The notes below the pieces were generated by a model. That model was not told the DNA's origin. It saw nothing but the letters and a program-made list of their open reading frames with translations, and searched no databases. From positions 2,976,001 to 3,040,000 of the forward strand of contig OZ242360.1 of NCBI GenBank assembly GCA_965208775.1: DNA of 64,000 nt, in the 5' to 3' direction. Of this stretch, positions 17,647 to 26,051 are shown piece after piece; within the stretch, counting starts at the first letter, position 1; each line of letters opens with the position of its first letter. The stretch comes from JAPOVO01 sp026708165. Its GTDB lineage: Bacteria; Chloroflexota; UBA11872; VXNJ01. The position numbers and the translations under genes are program-made.

Positions 17647-19179
17647 TTAAGCGGGAACGTCTTCGAGGAATTCGATCGACTCTTCGAATATCCGGTCGAT
17701 GGCCTCCTCGGGGGTCAGCTCGCCGAGGTTGACTCCCTGTCCCGCGGCGGCGGTGGAGGAGTTGAACCCGGCTGATCTGACGTAGGGGTATGGCCCCGCA
17801 GTCTCCGGTCCTCTGAGGACTTCGAAGAAGTTGCCGTACTGGACACTGATTCCCTTGTGGACCTGCCACTGCGGAGACCGGAAGAGTCCCAGGTGGGACG
17901 AAGGCATTCCCGTGAGGTCGATTCTGGCGATTGCTCCCTCTTCGGATGCGTACCAGCTTGCGAACTCGAATCCGGCTTCGGGGCTTGGCCCCTTCACGGG
18001 AACGACCATCATGTTGTTCCAGAACGTGCCTTGCAGGTCCTTCCAGTTCGGCCCTCGCGGCACGTGCACCATCTCGAACGGGAACCTGCCGCCGACCTGC
18101 TTGGTGAATTCCTGGATGTCGGCGACGCTCATGTAGACGCTGGAGTTCAGGCCGTTGAAGAAGTCCGGCCTGTCGGTTCTGTCCGGAGTTATCGGCTTGG
18201 AGACGTTGTGGACGTGCAGCATGTCGTACTCGAACTGGAAAGCGGGCGGTCCAAGCTCGCGGAACCTGGGGTTCAACGCCCTGCCCTCTTCGATGTAGAT
18301 ACTGTCGAGACCGTCGGCGTAGCAGTATCCGCAGAGCTGCTGGTGGCGGATGTTGTTGGCCACCCAGCCGGACCGCGTTATCTTGTCGCCGTCGCGCTGT
18401 GTCAGCTTGAGGGCGTTCTCGACGGCGTCTTCGCGAGTCCACGAGTTCAGCGCGACCGGGTCGGGATCGATTCCGGCTTCCTCGAGATGGTGCACGTTGT
18501 GAGTGCGGCAGTCGAGGTCGGCTTCTCCGGGAAGACCGTAGATATTCCCCTTGAACTGATTGAAGATCGAGGCGATCTCGACGTAGTTCTCCATGCTGCG
18601 CTCGGGGTAGGGCTTGAGCCAATCGTTTAGCTCGGTGAGCGCGCCTTTGTCGTACAGGTCACGGGCATGGAACACGGACGAATGCAGGGCGTCGGGAGCG
18701 GCGCCGCCGGCCAGGCTGGCAATCGTCTTCGTGAGCAGCTCGCCGAAGGGCAGAAACGCGACGTCCACCTTGATGTGGGGATTGCGTTTCGTGAACTCGC
18801 CTCGCAGCCATTCGTCAAAAGGCCCGAAGCCCAGGCGAAGCTGAGGCGCCAGCCACGTCCAGTAGATGATCTCGACGTTTTCGGGCTTGGGCGCCATCGC
18901 CTCGACGGTGACGATTTTCTCGACGACCTTTTCCTCGACTACTACCTTTTCCTGGACGACTACCCGCTCGACCTCTTGGGTGACGACCTTTTCGACCTCG
19001 ACCGCCACTTGTTCCTTGACGATCTTGGTTACGACCTTCTCGATCGGCACTTGCTGCGTGACTACTTTCACGACCTCTTGCGTGACAATCTGAGTCTCGC
19101 CACAGCCGGCGAACGCCGCGGCAGCGACAACGCTGCCCCCCAAACCCGCTACAAGCAGCTTTCGTCTTGATGTTTTCAT
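17647..19179 (-). CDS. ABC transporter substrate-binding lipoprotein (sugar type) with Val-rich linker
   Basis: 510-residue extracytoplasmic solute-binding protein of the family-1 (sugar) type. A twin-arginine-like signal SRRKLLVAG leads to a lipobox-like FAGC near residue 25. Residues about 29-95 are an unusual linker of V-V-x-x-E/Q repeats (VEKVVTQEVERVV and similar), likely a coiled or extended spacer lifting the binding domain off the membrane. The binding fold starts at VEIIYWTWLAP. The ATG at 19179 follows a strong ribosome site (GGGGAGGGAG); an in-frame ATG eight codons earlier lies before that site and is rejected. No permease or ATPase gene is adjacent. Confidence 0.85.
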   Translation of the reverse strand: MKTSRRKLLVAGLGGSVVAAAAFAGCGETQIVTQEVVKVVTQQVPIEKVVTKIVKEQVAVEVEKVVTQEVERVVVQEKVVVEEKVVEKIVTVEAMAPKPENVEIIYWTWLAPQLRLGFGPFDEWLRGEFTKRNPHIKVDVAFLPFGELLTKTIASLAGGAAPDALHSSVFHARDLYDKGALTELNDWLKPYPERSMENYVEIASIFNQFKGNIYGLPGEADLDCRTHNVHHLEEAGIDPDPVALNSWTREDAVENALKLTQRDGDKITRSGWVANNIRHQQLCGYCYADGLDSIYIEEGRALNPRFRELGPPAFQFEYDMLHVHNVSKPITPDRTDRPDFFNGLNSSVYMSVADIQEFTKQVGGRFPFEMVHVPRGPNWKDLQGTFWNNMMVVPVKGPSPEAGFEFASWYASEEGAIARIDLTGMPSSHLGLFRSPQWQVHKGISVQYGNFFEVLRGPETAGPYPYVRSAGFNSSTAAAGQGVNLGELTPEEAIDRIFEESIEFLEDVPA

Positions 19180-19384
19180 CGAGAGCTCCCTCCCCAGAGA
19201 CACACCTGACTGGTATTTGTCAAGCAGAAACTGACTTGGGATTCTACACGTACTCGGCGGAGTGTCTAGGCGTCAGCATAGCTGGCGGCTTGGGAGGCGA
19301 GCTCAGCAGGGCATGAATCAGGGGCTGAAGGGACAAGCGGATGATCGTGCCGTTCCCGCGTGTTCGACAGCCGTGCCTGCGTGT

Positions 19385-19948
19385 CTAGTCGGCGGGTGTG
19401 GCGGGCCAGCCCTTAAGGACTGCCTGCAACTCCGCACGCGCGGGATCAGAGAGCCATTCCGGGGGATTGTCGCTGACTTCCTGCAGGCGTCCGAGGGCAC
19501 GCCGCTCTCGGAATTGAGCCAGCTGCCATATGACGAGAGGCGCGAGGCTGCGAGCCGTGAAGAACGAGTCCGGGAACGCATCCGACGAGGCCTCGTCCCT
19601 CCCCGACAAGGCGTCGTCCAGCAGCTTGAGAAGGTACTCGCGAACCTCGCCGGAGTCGGGGGAATGTTTCCAGATCACGCGCTCATATGCGAACGTGCCG
19701 GGGATGATCTCGCTCACGAAGATTGGCCCGATCGGTATTGGATCGAGCTTTGGTTTACCCCATGAGACGTATGACATGTTAGTGCAGTGTGTGTACGCAG
19801 GGTCCAGGATTGCCGCGTCCCTGATCTCGCAGAACTGTTTATCGGGGGCGTTGTCGATAAACCGCCAATACTCGATTTCGCCCCGCGCTCCCCGGGTGGC
19901 GCGATTGAACCAGCAGTTCATGCAGTTGTCGCTTCCACCGTTTGGCAT
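19385..19948 (-). CDS. Cys-rich conserved hypothetical protein
   Basis: 187-residue protein I cannot assign to a named family. The N-terminal third begins MPNGGSDNCMNCWFN and has cysteines at C9, C12, C40 (QFCEIR) and C55 (THCTN), a spacing suited to one metal site. The opening resembles short hypothetical proteins of environmental bacteria. The C-terminal half is helical without clear motifs. The start follows AGGAG nine bases upstream. It lies between the transporter protein and the second PhyH gene on the same strand, 60 bases after the latter's stop, so it may share its transcript. Confidence 0.6.
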   Translation of the reverse strand: MPNGGSDNCMNCWFNRATRGARGEIEYWRFIDNAPDKQFCEIRDAAILDPAYTHCTNMSYVSWGKPKLDPIPIGPIFVSEIIPGTFAYERVIWKHSPDSGEVREYLLKLLDDALSGRDEASSDAFPDSFFTARSLAPLVIWQLAQFRERRALGRLQEVSDNPPEWLSDPARAELQAVLKGWPATPAD

Positions 19949-20008
19949 CTTGGCCAGCTCCTATCCGGCAATTGCGTGGTTAGCTACGGTCCGGCTTGCC
20001 AGGGAGCG

Positions 20009-20908
20009 CTAGCGCTTTCGGTCTGAAGTGTCCTCGAAGATGGTTGAGGCCCAGGCGGCGGCGGTTTCGTGCTGATGCTCCATCAGCCAGAGCTTCAGCG
20101 GTACATCCTCATCGATGGGTTCGTAGCGGCGGTAGTCGCTTGTGGCCGCGCCGAGCAACTGCCGGCGGATCGGGGAGGCGCTTTCGAGCATTTCGGGCGT
20201 GATAGTCATAGGGTCCCGATTTCTAAGCCACCGGTAGGAGAAGCCGTACACCATCGTTTTGCGGATGTCCTGCGAGTAGTTGGGCGTCGCGGCGTGCCAT
20301 AGCCGCCGATCGAAGTAGAGGGCCGTACCGGGTCGGGCGAGGACTTCGATTGCGCCGTCCGGCTGGCCGATACCGTCGGGCGGCGACTCGACGTGTCGCT
20401 TCAAGTGGCTTCCGGGGATTACGCCGAGATTTCCCTTTCCCGGTTCAGACACGTCGGTGAGGTGGTAGAAGACCTTAAGCGACAAGCGAGGAGGCACTTC
20501 CAGTTCCAGAGTGTCTCGCGTGATGCCGGGCGAGTCCTGATGCCATACGAACGTACGGCCGCGCGGACGCTCAGCTTCGGTTACCGGAGGAGTGACCTGG
20601 AAGTGCGTGTGATATAGGAACAGGTTCCAGCCCAGAATGCCCCAGACCTTAGGGAAGACTCTGGGGTTGTCGATAAGGTCGATGAAGTCGGGGTCGAGGG
20701 TAAGGAAATCGGATATCTGCAATCGGCCGGGAATATCCAGGCTGTCCTCTTTGCCAGTGGCGCGCTGGGCGTAGATTCGGTCGATCGCCCGCGTATAGGT
20801 CTCGATTTGCTCGGTGGTCAGAGCGTCATCGACGAGTATGTAGCCGTCGCGGTCGAACTGCTCACGCTCGGCGGGTGTTAGCGAATGTGTCAGGCAGCCA
20901 GGGTCCAC
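20009..20908 (-). CDS. Phytanoyl-CoA dioxygenase (PhyH) family protein, copy 2
   Basis: 299-residue Fe(II)/2-oxoglutarate dioxygenase. Iron ligands H123 and D125 are in WHQDSPG and H205 in RLWHAATPNYSQ; an arginine follows in DIRKTMVYGFSYRWL for 2-oxoglutarate. The N-terminal region LTPAEREQFDRDGYILVDDAL is the usual family opening. It is only distantly similar to the copy at 16648, so this is not a recent duplication. The substrate is unknown. It is divergent from the aldo/keto reductase at 21063 across a short AT-rich promoter region. Confidence 0.87.
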   Translation of the reverse strand: MDPGCLTHSLTPAEREQFDRDGYILVDDALTTEQIETYTRAIDRIYAQRATGKEDSLDIPGRLQISDFLTLDPDFIDLIDNPRVFPKVWGILGWNLFLYHTHFQVTPPVTEAERPRGRTFVWHQDSPGITRDTLELEVPPRLSLKVFYHLTDVSEPGKGNLGVIPGSHLKRHVESPPDGIGQPDGAIEVLARPGTALYFDRRLWHAATPNYSQDIRKTMVYGFSYRWLRNRDPMTITPEMLESASPIRRQLLGAATSDYRRYEPIDEDVPLKLWLMEHQHETAAAWASTIFEDTSDRKR

Positions 20909-20967
20909 TTCGTATTCCCCAATTTACCGAGGCCGGACTCATACAACCCCGGATCGCCCGCAGGCGA

Positions 20968-20997
20968 TTGAAGCGCTACTAACATTATATGTATACG
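20968..20997. promoter_or_regulatory. Divergent promoter region, PhyH copy 2 / aldo-keto reductase
   Basis: AT-rich patch in the 154-base gap. Leftward: a perfect TATAAT (complement of 20984-20989) without a clear -35. Rightward: TTGAAG (20968-20973) and TATACG (20992-20997) 18 bases apart. Weak evidence, from sequence match alone. Confidence 0.3.
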
Positions 20998-21062
20998 GAG
21001 TTTTTTGGCCGGGTTGTTCAGGCGTTGTACGGATCGCCCGGATACGAGGAGATACGGGGTCC

Positions 21063-21830
21063 ATGGAATACATTTCGCTAGGCGCAACGGCGCAGCAAAT
21101 CCCGAAGATCGGCTTCGGAACATGGCAGTATCGCGGTGGCGCGGGAGTGCTCAAACGGGCCGCCGAGCTGGGGGCGGGCTTCGTCGATACGGCCGAAGCG
21201 TACGGGACCGAACCGATTGTCGGCCGCGAGATCGCCGCGTTCCGAGATGACCTGTTCGTGGCGACCAAAGTCTCCGCCAGCAATCTGCGCTACGACGACG
21301 TAATCGAACATGCGGAGGCGAGCCTGCGACGTCTTCAGGTCTCGGTAATCGATCTCTATCAGGTTCACTGGCCGAATCCCGACATACCGATAGCCGAGAC
21401 GATGCGGGCGATGGAAACCCTTGTTGCCGAGGGCAAGGTCCGGTTCATCGGCGTCAGCAACTTCTCTCCCGATCAGATGAAGGAGACGCAGGACTCGCTG
21501 AAGGCCAACCCGCTCGCAGCGAACCAGGTCCGCTACAGCCTATTCGCGCGGGAAATCGAGGACGACGTGCTGCCGTACTGCCAGGAAAACGACATAACGG
21601 TGATCGCCTATACGCCGATAGCGCGAGGCGATTTTGACTCTCCGGGCGGGGGGCTGCGCGAAATCGCGGCGGAGATCGGCGCGACGCCGGCGCAGGTGAT
21701 GTTGAGCTGGGTCATTTCGCACGAAGGCGTGATGGCGATCCCCAAGACGGACTCGGTGGAACGGGTCGACGAGGCTGTGGAGTCCGTCGACATCAAGCTG
21801 AGCGCCGACCTGAAGGAGCGTCTGCTTTGA
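21063..21830 (+). CDS. Aldo/keto reductase
   Basis: 255-residue NADPH-dependent AKR with the full catalytic tetrad: D42 and Y47 in DTAEAYG, K69 in VATKVS and H102 in YQVHWPN. GVSNFSPDQM and the C-terminal AIPKTDSVERVDE are the cofactor-binding segments. It should reduce aldehydes or ketones of sugars or related metabolites, or run in reverse. The following isomerase and ceramidase-like genes are on the same strand with 80 and 124 base gaps, consistent with a catabolic cluster. Confidence 0.9.
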   Translation: MEYISLGATAQQIPKIGFGTWQYRGGAGVLKRAAELGAGFVDTAEAYGTEPIVGREIAAFRDDLFVATKVSASNLRYDDVIEHAEASLRRLQVSVIDLYQVHWPNPDIPIAETMRAMETLVAEGKVRFIGVSNFSPDQMKETQDSLKANPLAANQVRYSLFAREIEDDVLPYCQENDITVIAYTPIARGDFDSPGGGLREIAAEIGATPAQVMLSWVISHEGVMAIPKTDSVERVDEAVESVDIKLSADLKERLL

Positions 21831-21910
21831 GCGCGGCGCGTGGCAGAGGCATCTGCATTCTTGGATAGACTCCTAGCGTCAGGACACATACCCGAAGGGA
21901 CCCGGGCCGT

Positions 21911-22765
21911 ATGAAGCTGCTCATGTTTACGAAGCACTTGCAGGACCTGCCGTTGGAGAAGATGGCCGACGTGGTCCGCGACCTTGGATTCGACGGGCTT
22001 GACGTAACGACGCGAACGGGTGGCACCATCGCGCCCGAAGACGTGACCGAGCAACTTCCGCGCGTGATCGAGGTATGCGCGGCGCGCGGGCTGGAAATCG
22101 GAATGCTCACGACGGAGATCACGAGCGCGGACCACGATCACGGCGAGGCCATCTTTCAGGCCGCTTCGGATGCGGGAATCAAATTTCTGAAGCTGGGTTA
22201 TTTCCACTGCGGCGATTTCGGCGGATTGTCCAGGCGGCTCGATGAGATACGCGGACGGTTGGAAGGGCTGGCGCCGATGGCGCGCCGCTATGGGGTAACG
22301 GCCTGCGTTCACACCCACTCGGGCGACACCTTTCCGCCGAGCGGGTCGCTGCTCTACCTTCTGTTGCAGGGCTTGGATCCCGACGAGATCGGGGCTTACG
22401 TCGATCCCGGCCACATGACGATCGAGGGAGGAGTCTCGGCGTGGAGAATGGGTCTGGACCTTCTCGCGCCGCAGATCAGGCTGGTGGCCGCCAAGGACTT
22501 CGGTTGGGTAACCGAAGACGATCCAGGTCTCGGAAAGCCGGCGTGGCTGAGCAAGCTCGTGCCGCTTTGCGAGGGGGTCGTGCGCTGGCCGGAAGTCTTC
22601 TGGTGCCTTCGTCAAATCGGATATGACGGCTATCTTTCGGTGCATAGCGAGTACCAGGGATCGCACAGCTTTCGGGACATGACCACCGAAGAGGTGATCG
22701 ACCAGACCCGGCTGGACATGGAATATCTGACAGAGGTAATCGCCGATTCCGCGGGGATTGCATGA
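21911..22765 (+). CDS. Sugar phosphate isomerase/epimerase (xylose isomerase-like TIM barrel)
   Basis: 284-residue AP-endonuclease-2/xylose-isomerase-like barrel. Metal-binding residues are spread as expected: E in LTTEITS, H in CVHTHSGDTFP, D and H in AYVDPGHMTIEGG, and the last acidic ligand near SVHSEYQGS. It has no signal peptide and acts in the cytoplasm, probably interconverting a keto sugar or inositol derivative. The actual substrate cannot be read. The ATG at 21911 follows GAAGGGACC. Confidence 0.82.
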   Translation: MKLLMFTKHLQDLPLEKMADVVRDLGFDGLDVTTRTGGTIAPEDVTEQLPRVIEVCAARGLEIGMLTTEITSADHDHGEAIFQAASDAGIKFLKLGYFHCGDFGGLSRRLDEIRGRLEGLAPMARRYGVTACVHTHSGDTFPPSGSLLYLLLQGLDPDEIGAYVDPGHMTIEGGVSAWRMGLDLLAPQIRLVAAKDFGWVTEDDPGLGKPAWLSKLVPLCEGVVRWPEVFWCLRQIGYDGYLSVHSEYQGSHSFRDMTTEEVIDQTRLDMEYLTEVIADSAGIA

Positions 22766-22889
22766 TGCGGCTGGAATCTCCAAGTCAGCGACAAGCGGTG
22801 GTACGGCGGACGGCTACGTAGAAGTGCGAGTCGGGCGATGTTGCGCTGTATCGACCGGACAGAGGGAGTGAGTCAGGGGAGGTAAGGGC

Positions 22890-24293
22890 ATGTCGGGACG
22901 GCTTAGAGCGGGCACCGCGAAGATCGACATAACGGCCCCGTTTACGGTGCCGTACCTGGGCTATGTTCCGCGACAGGCATATTTCGAAGGCGTTCACGAC
23001 CCGCTGCACGCCCGTGCGCTGTATCTCGAACGGGACGGTCAGGCGGCGGCTATCGTCTCGCTCGACCTGATCGGGGTGTCGAAGAATCTGCCCAATGGCG
23101 ATCTCCGACATAAGGTGCTGGAGCGCGTGGGCGGTCGTTTGAACCTGACCGCCGACGCGCTGCTGTTTTGCGCGTCGCACTCGCACTCGACACCGGAGGT
23201 TGCGGGAATTACCTCGCTGCACCACCTGGACGACGCTCGCGCCTGGTTGAACGACCTAGCCGCCGATTTGGCCGGGTGCCTTGTCGATGCCGCAAATGCC
23301 GCGCAGCCGACCGAGATCAGGCTAGGCCGGGGGGCTATAGAGACAATTTCAGCCAACCGGCGAGTTCTCGACAAGAACGGGGTGCTTTACAAGCCGCCGG
23401 ACCGGATTCCACCCGAGGACATGGCCCGGCCAGCACCGATAGATCCGGATGTGAACGTAGTGCGGTTCGACTTTGCGGACGGCAGCCACTCGGCGCTCTT
23501 GAACTTCACGTGCCACCCGACGACGGTACAGGTGAATCCGCTGGTTTCGGCCGACTACCCGGGCGTGGCGGCGGCGACGGTAGAAAGAGACTCGGACGGG
23601 TGTCGCGAGTGCCTGTTTATCCAGGGAACCTGTGGAGATATCAACCCGATCGGCGGCAGTGCCGTTCCCGACTTCGAGGCGGTGGAGAGCAACGGGACCG
23701 CGCTCGGCCGGGAGACGATTCGAGTTCTCGATGAAATAGTGGGTTGCGAACCATCGCCGGAGGCGCCGCTGCGGATTTCGGCTCGTGAACTTGAGTTTCC
23801 GCGAAGGGACCTGCCCGGCCCGTCGCCGCTGAGCGAGCACGCTCAGGACGCGGTAGGACGAGCGCGCGATCTCGTTGACGGCTTAACCGAGGCTGAGAGC
23901 AGGGAACGAGTTGATGAGCTCTCACAAGCGACGAGGCAGACTCTGATTTCGGCTCGGGTGATGATCGAGCAGCTGGCGGAGATCGCGAAGGGACATGACC
24001 CGATCAGGTCAACCCAGCACGTGATCCGGGTTGGCGATCTGGCGATCGTCGGCATCCCGGGCGAGCCGTTTTCGAGACTGGGCATGGCGATCAAGTCGCA
24101 GTCGCCCGCCGGCCTTACGGTGTGCGCGGCGTATACGAACGACTACGTCGGCTACCTGTCGGATAGCGAATCGTTCGCGGAAGGGGGCTACGAGGTGTCG
24201 TTGGGTCCCTGGTGTCCGGTGGGACCGAGGGGCGGCGCGGTGGTCGTGCAAAGCGCTCTCGACCAACTTGCCGAACTCTGGGCCCGAGCCTAG
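22890..24293 (+). CDS. Neutral/alkaline ceramidase-like hydrolase
   Basis: 467-residue protein with the N-terminal domain of neutral ceramidases: GTAKIDITAPFTVPYLGY at the start, SLDLIGVS, then the zinc-binding FCASHSHSTPE near residue 93 and NFTCHPTTV with a further histidine. GTCGDINPIGG is the family's catalytic-loop region. It is shorter than true secreted ceramidases, lacks a signal peptide and lacks the C-terminal domain, so an intracellular amidase on another substrate is likely. A strong ribosome site (GGGGAGG) precedes the ATG at 22890. Its TAG overlaps the stop of the convergent next gene in CTAG. Confidence 0.75.
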   Translation: MSGRLRAGTAKIDITAPFTVPYLGYVPRQAYFEGVHDPLHARALYLERDGQAAAIVSLDLIGVSKNLPNGDLRHKVLERVGGRLNLTADALLFCASHSHSTPEVAGITSLHHLDDARAWLNDLAADLAGCLVDAANAAQPTEIRLGRGAIETISANRRVLDKNGVLYKPPDRIPPEDMARPAPIDPDVNVVRFDFADGSHSALLNFTCHPTTVQVNPLVSADYPGVAAATVERDSDGCRECLFIQGTCGDINPIGGSAVPDFEAVESNGTALGRETIRVLDEIVGCEPSPEAPLRISARELEFPRRDLPGPSPLSEHAQDAVGRARDLVDGLTEAESRERVDELSQATRQTLISARVMIEQLAEIAKGHDPIRSTQHVIRVGDLAIVGIPGEPFSRLGMAIKSQSPAGLTVCAAYTNDYVGYLSDSESFAEGGYEVSLGPWCPVGPRGGAVVVQSALDQLAELWARA

Positions 24294-25975
24294 CTGTCCC
24301 TGGAGGGCGGGCCTCTCCGTGCCGTCTCAGCGCGGGGTATGTCGAAAACTTCCACCAGGGTGAGAGATTTTGCGTCGATCACCTGCACCGTGATGACGTT
24401 GCTTGGCCAACGGAGGGTGGCTCCGAATATGAACGGTCCCGATTTGTCGACCAGTATCGAGTCAAGGTGCGAGTGAAGCGGGACTACACCTTCAATCTGT
24501 CCCGTTTCCAGGTTCGAAACGACTAACTCGCGCGAGCGGAAGGCGGAGGTCAAGAGCCTGCCGTCTTTTGTGACGGCAAAGATGGCCGGCACGTCGGGAG
24601 TTTCCAGGATCTCGGAGACCTCTCCGGTGGCGGTTTCCAGCTTGTAAACTCGTTTATTTACTCCGGAGAGAATCAGGTTTTCGTTGTCGGTAGGATCGAC
24701 CAGCACGTTGATGATCGTTGCGGGAATACGCTCTGCAATCGTCGCCTGTTCTCCTGTCGCCAAGTCGAGCATGTCGACGGAGCGTCCGGACCAGTTGACG
24801 AGATATAGATAAGGCTGCGAAGGCGACAGAACCGGCGGCAGGAAATAACGAGCAATGCGCTCGCGCAATACGATCTCACCGGAGTCGGGATCGACGATGT
24901 AGAGATGCGAACCGGGCGCGGATAGCTGATTCGAAGCCCGCGAGTCGATGACATCGCCAATCGCCGATCGACCGAGGTAGTTGTGCCATATTCCTACCCA
25001 CATGCCCTGTCGAAGGGACAGCATCCAGTTTCCAACGGATCCCAACGCCCATAGCGAGTCAGAGTCGCCGGATCTGGCGGTTATCGCCTGGGGGTCTTGA
25101 TCGACTGCCAGGAAGAACCCCTGGTGGAGGTTCCAGGAAGGCACTGAGGCGGGGGCGAAGCGGCCTTGAGGGATGGGGATGGTTTCACGAGTGGGAAGTC
25201 CGGAGGCGCGGTCGATACCGACGACGGTGGTCTCGCCGGTGTCGCTGAGGCCATAGGCGTAGAACAGGAGGCGTTTGCCGGGAGACTTTCGGAGGGCGAT
25301 CTCGAATGCGGCCTTACCGGCGTCGGGGACGTCGATGGAGGCTCTGGCGATCTGGTAGTCGACCTTGCGGATGGTGATGCGCTTTTCACCTGGGCGGACA
25401 CCGGTAAAGGAGACGGCGCCGGCATCGTCGGCGGAGTCGGTGGCGACTTGTTGACCGAAGGAGTCTTCGATGCGAACGAGGGCGTTGGGGGAAGGCGCGC
25501 CGGACTCGGCGTCGACGATGTTGATAGAGATTTCATTCGGGTATGGGTCGAGGTTGAAGGGGACGGAGAGGAGAGGGGAGTTGGGCTGGTCGGGCTTGCG
25601 GGAGACAGCCTGGATATGGACGGATTGAGTGCCTTGAGGGATGACTGAGCCAGGGATGGAGGTATCGATTTCGAAGGTGCCGCTGCGGGATGTGATGATT
25701 TCTGTGAGGCGGAGCGGTTTGGAGTTGGCTGCGGGGCGTTGGAGCTGGATGGCGACGTTGGAGCGTGGGGGCCAGTGTTTGCCTGAGACGGTGAGCGGCG
25801 AGCCTGGGAGGCCGTGGGATGGAGATATGAGGAGTTGGGCGTTGCCTGGGCCGGAGGCGACGGTAGCGCCACCGATGGAAGAGCCGTAAGCGCCTAGAGC
25901 GACGACTGTGACAACAGGGAGGAGGACGACGACGGCGAGGACGGCGGCAATGCCGAGAGCGAGCTTGGCCCTCAC
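24290..25975 (-). CDS. Membrane-anchored protein with Ig-like domain and beta-propeller
   Basis: 561-residue secreted or anchored protein. Residues 5-30 are one hydrophobic signal-anchor. An Ig/IPT-like domain follows (SPSHGLPGSPLTVSGKHWPP), then a carboxypeptidase-regulatory-like fold (VDAESGAPSPNALVRIEDSFG), then from about residue 230 a repeat-rich region with LYIVDPDSGEIV, LYLVNWSGRSVDMLDL and VYKLETATGEV blades, i.e. a YVTN/WD-type propeller. It is probably exported and exposed at the cell surface. Function unknown. The start is GTG. Confidence 0.6.
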   Translation of the reverse strand: MRAKLALGIAAVLAVVVLLPVVTVVALGAYGSSIGGATVASGPGNAQLLISPSHGLPGSPLTVSGKHWPPRSNVAIQLQRPAANSKPLRLTEIITSRSGTFEIDTSIPGSVIPQGTQSVHIQAVSRKPDQPNSPLLSVPFNLDPYPNEISINIVDAESGAPSPNALVRIEDSFGQQVATDSADDAGAVSFTGVRPGEKRITIRKVDYQIARASIDVPDAGKAAFEIALRKSPGKRLLFYAYGLSDTGETTVVGIDRASGLPTRETIPIPQGRFAPASVPSWNLHQGFFLAVDQDPQAITARSGDSDSLWALGSVGNWMLSLRQGMWVGIWHNYLGRSAIGDVIDSRASNQLSAPGSHLYIVDPDSGEIVLRERIARYFLPPVLSPSQPYLYLVNWSGRSVDMLDLATGEQATIAERIPATIINVLVDPTDNENLILSGVNKRVYKLETATGEVSEILETPDVPAIFAVTKDGRLLTSAFRSRELVVSNLETGQIEGVVPLHSHLDSILVDKSGPFIFGATLRWPSNVITVQVIDAKSLTLVEVFDIPRAETARRGPPSRDS

Positions 25976-26051
25976 GGTAGAACTGCCTCGGCGGCGCTCA
26001 TGACTCTAGCCTTCGGGACGTTGCAAGCTGGCCGCGCTTGTCCTCTCCTGT

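Noticed and set aside
21608..22783. A 391-codon minus-strand frame opposite the aldo/keto reductase and isomerase genes
   Set aside because: It spans two well-supported genes and shows no motifs.
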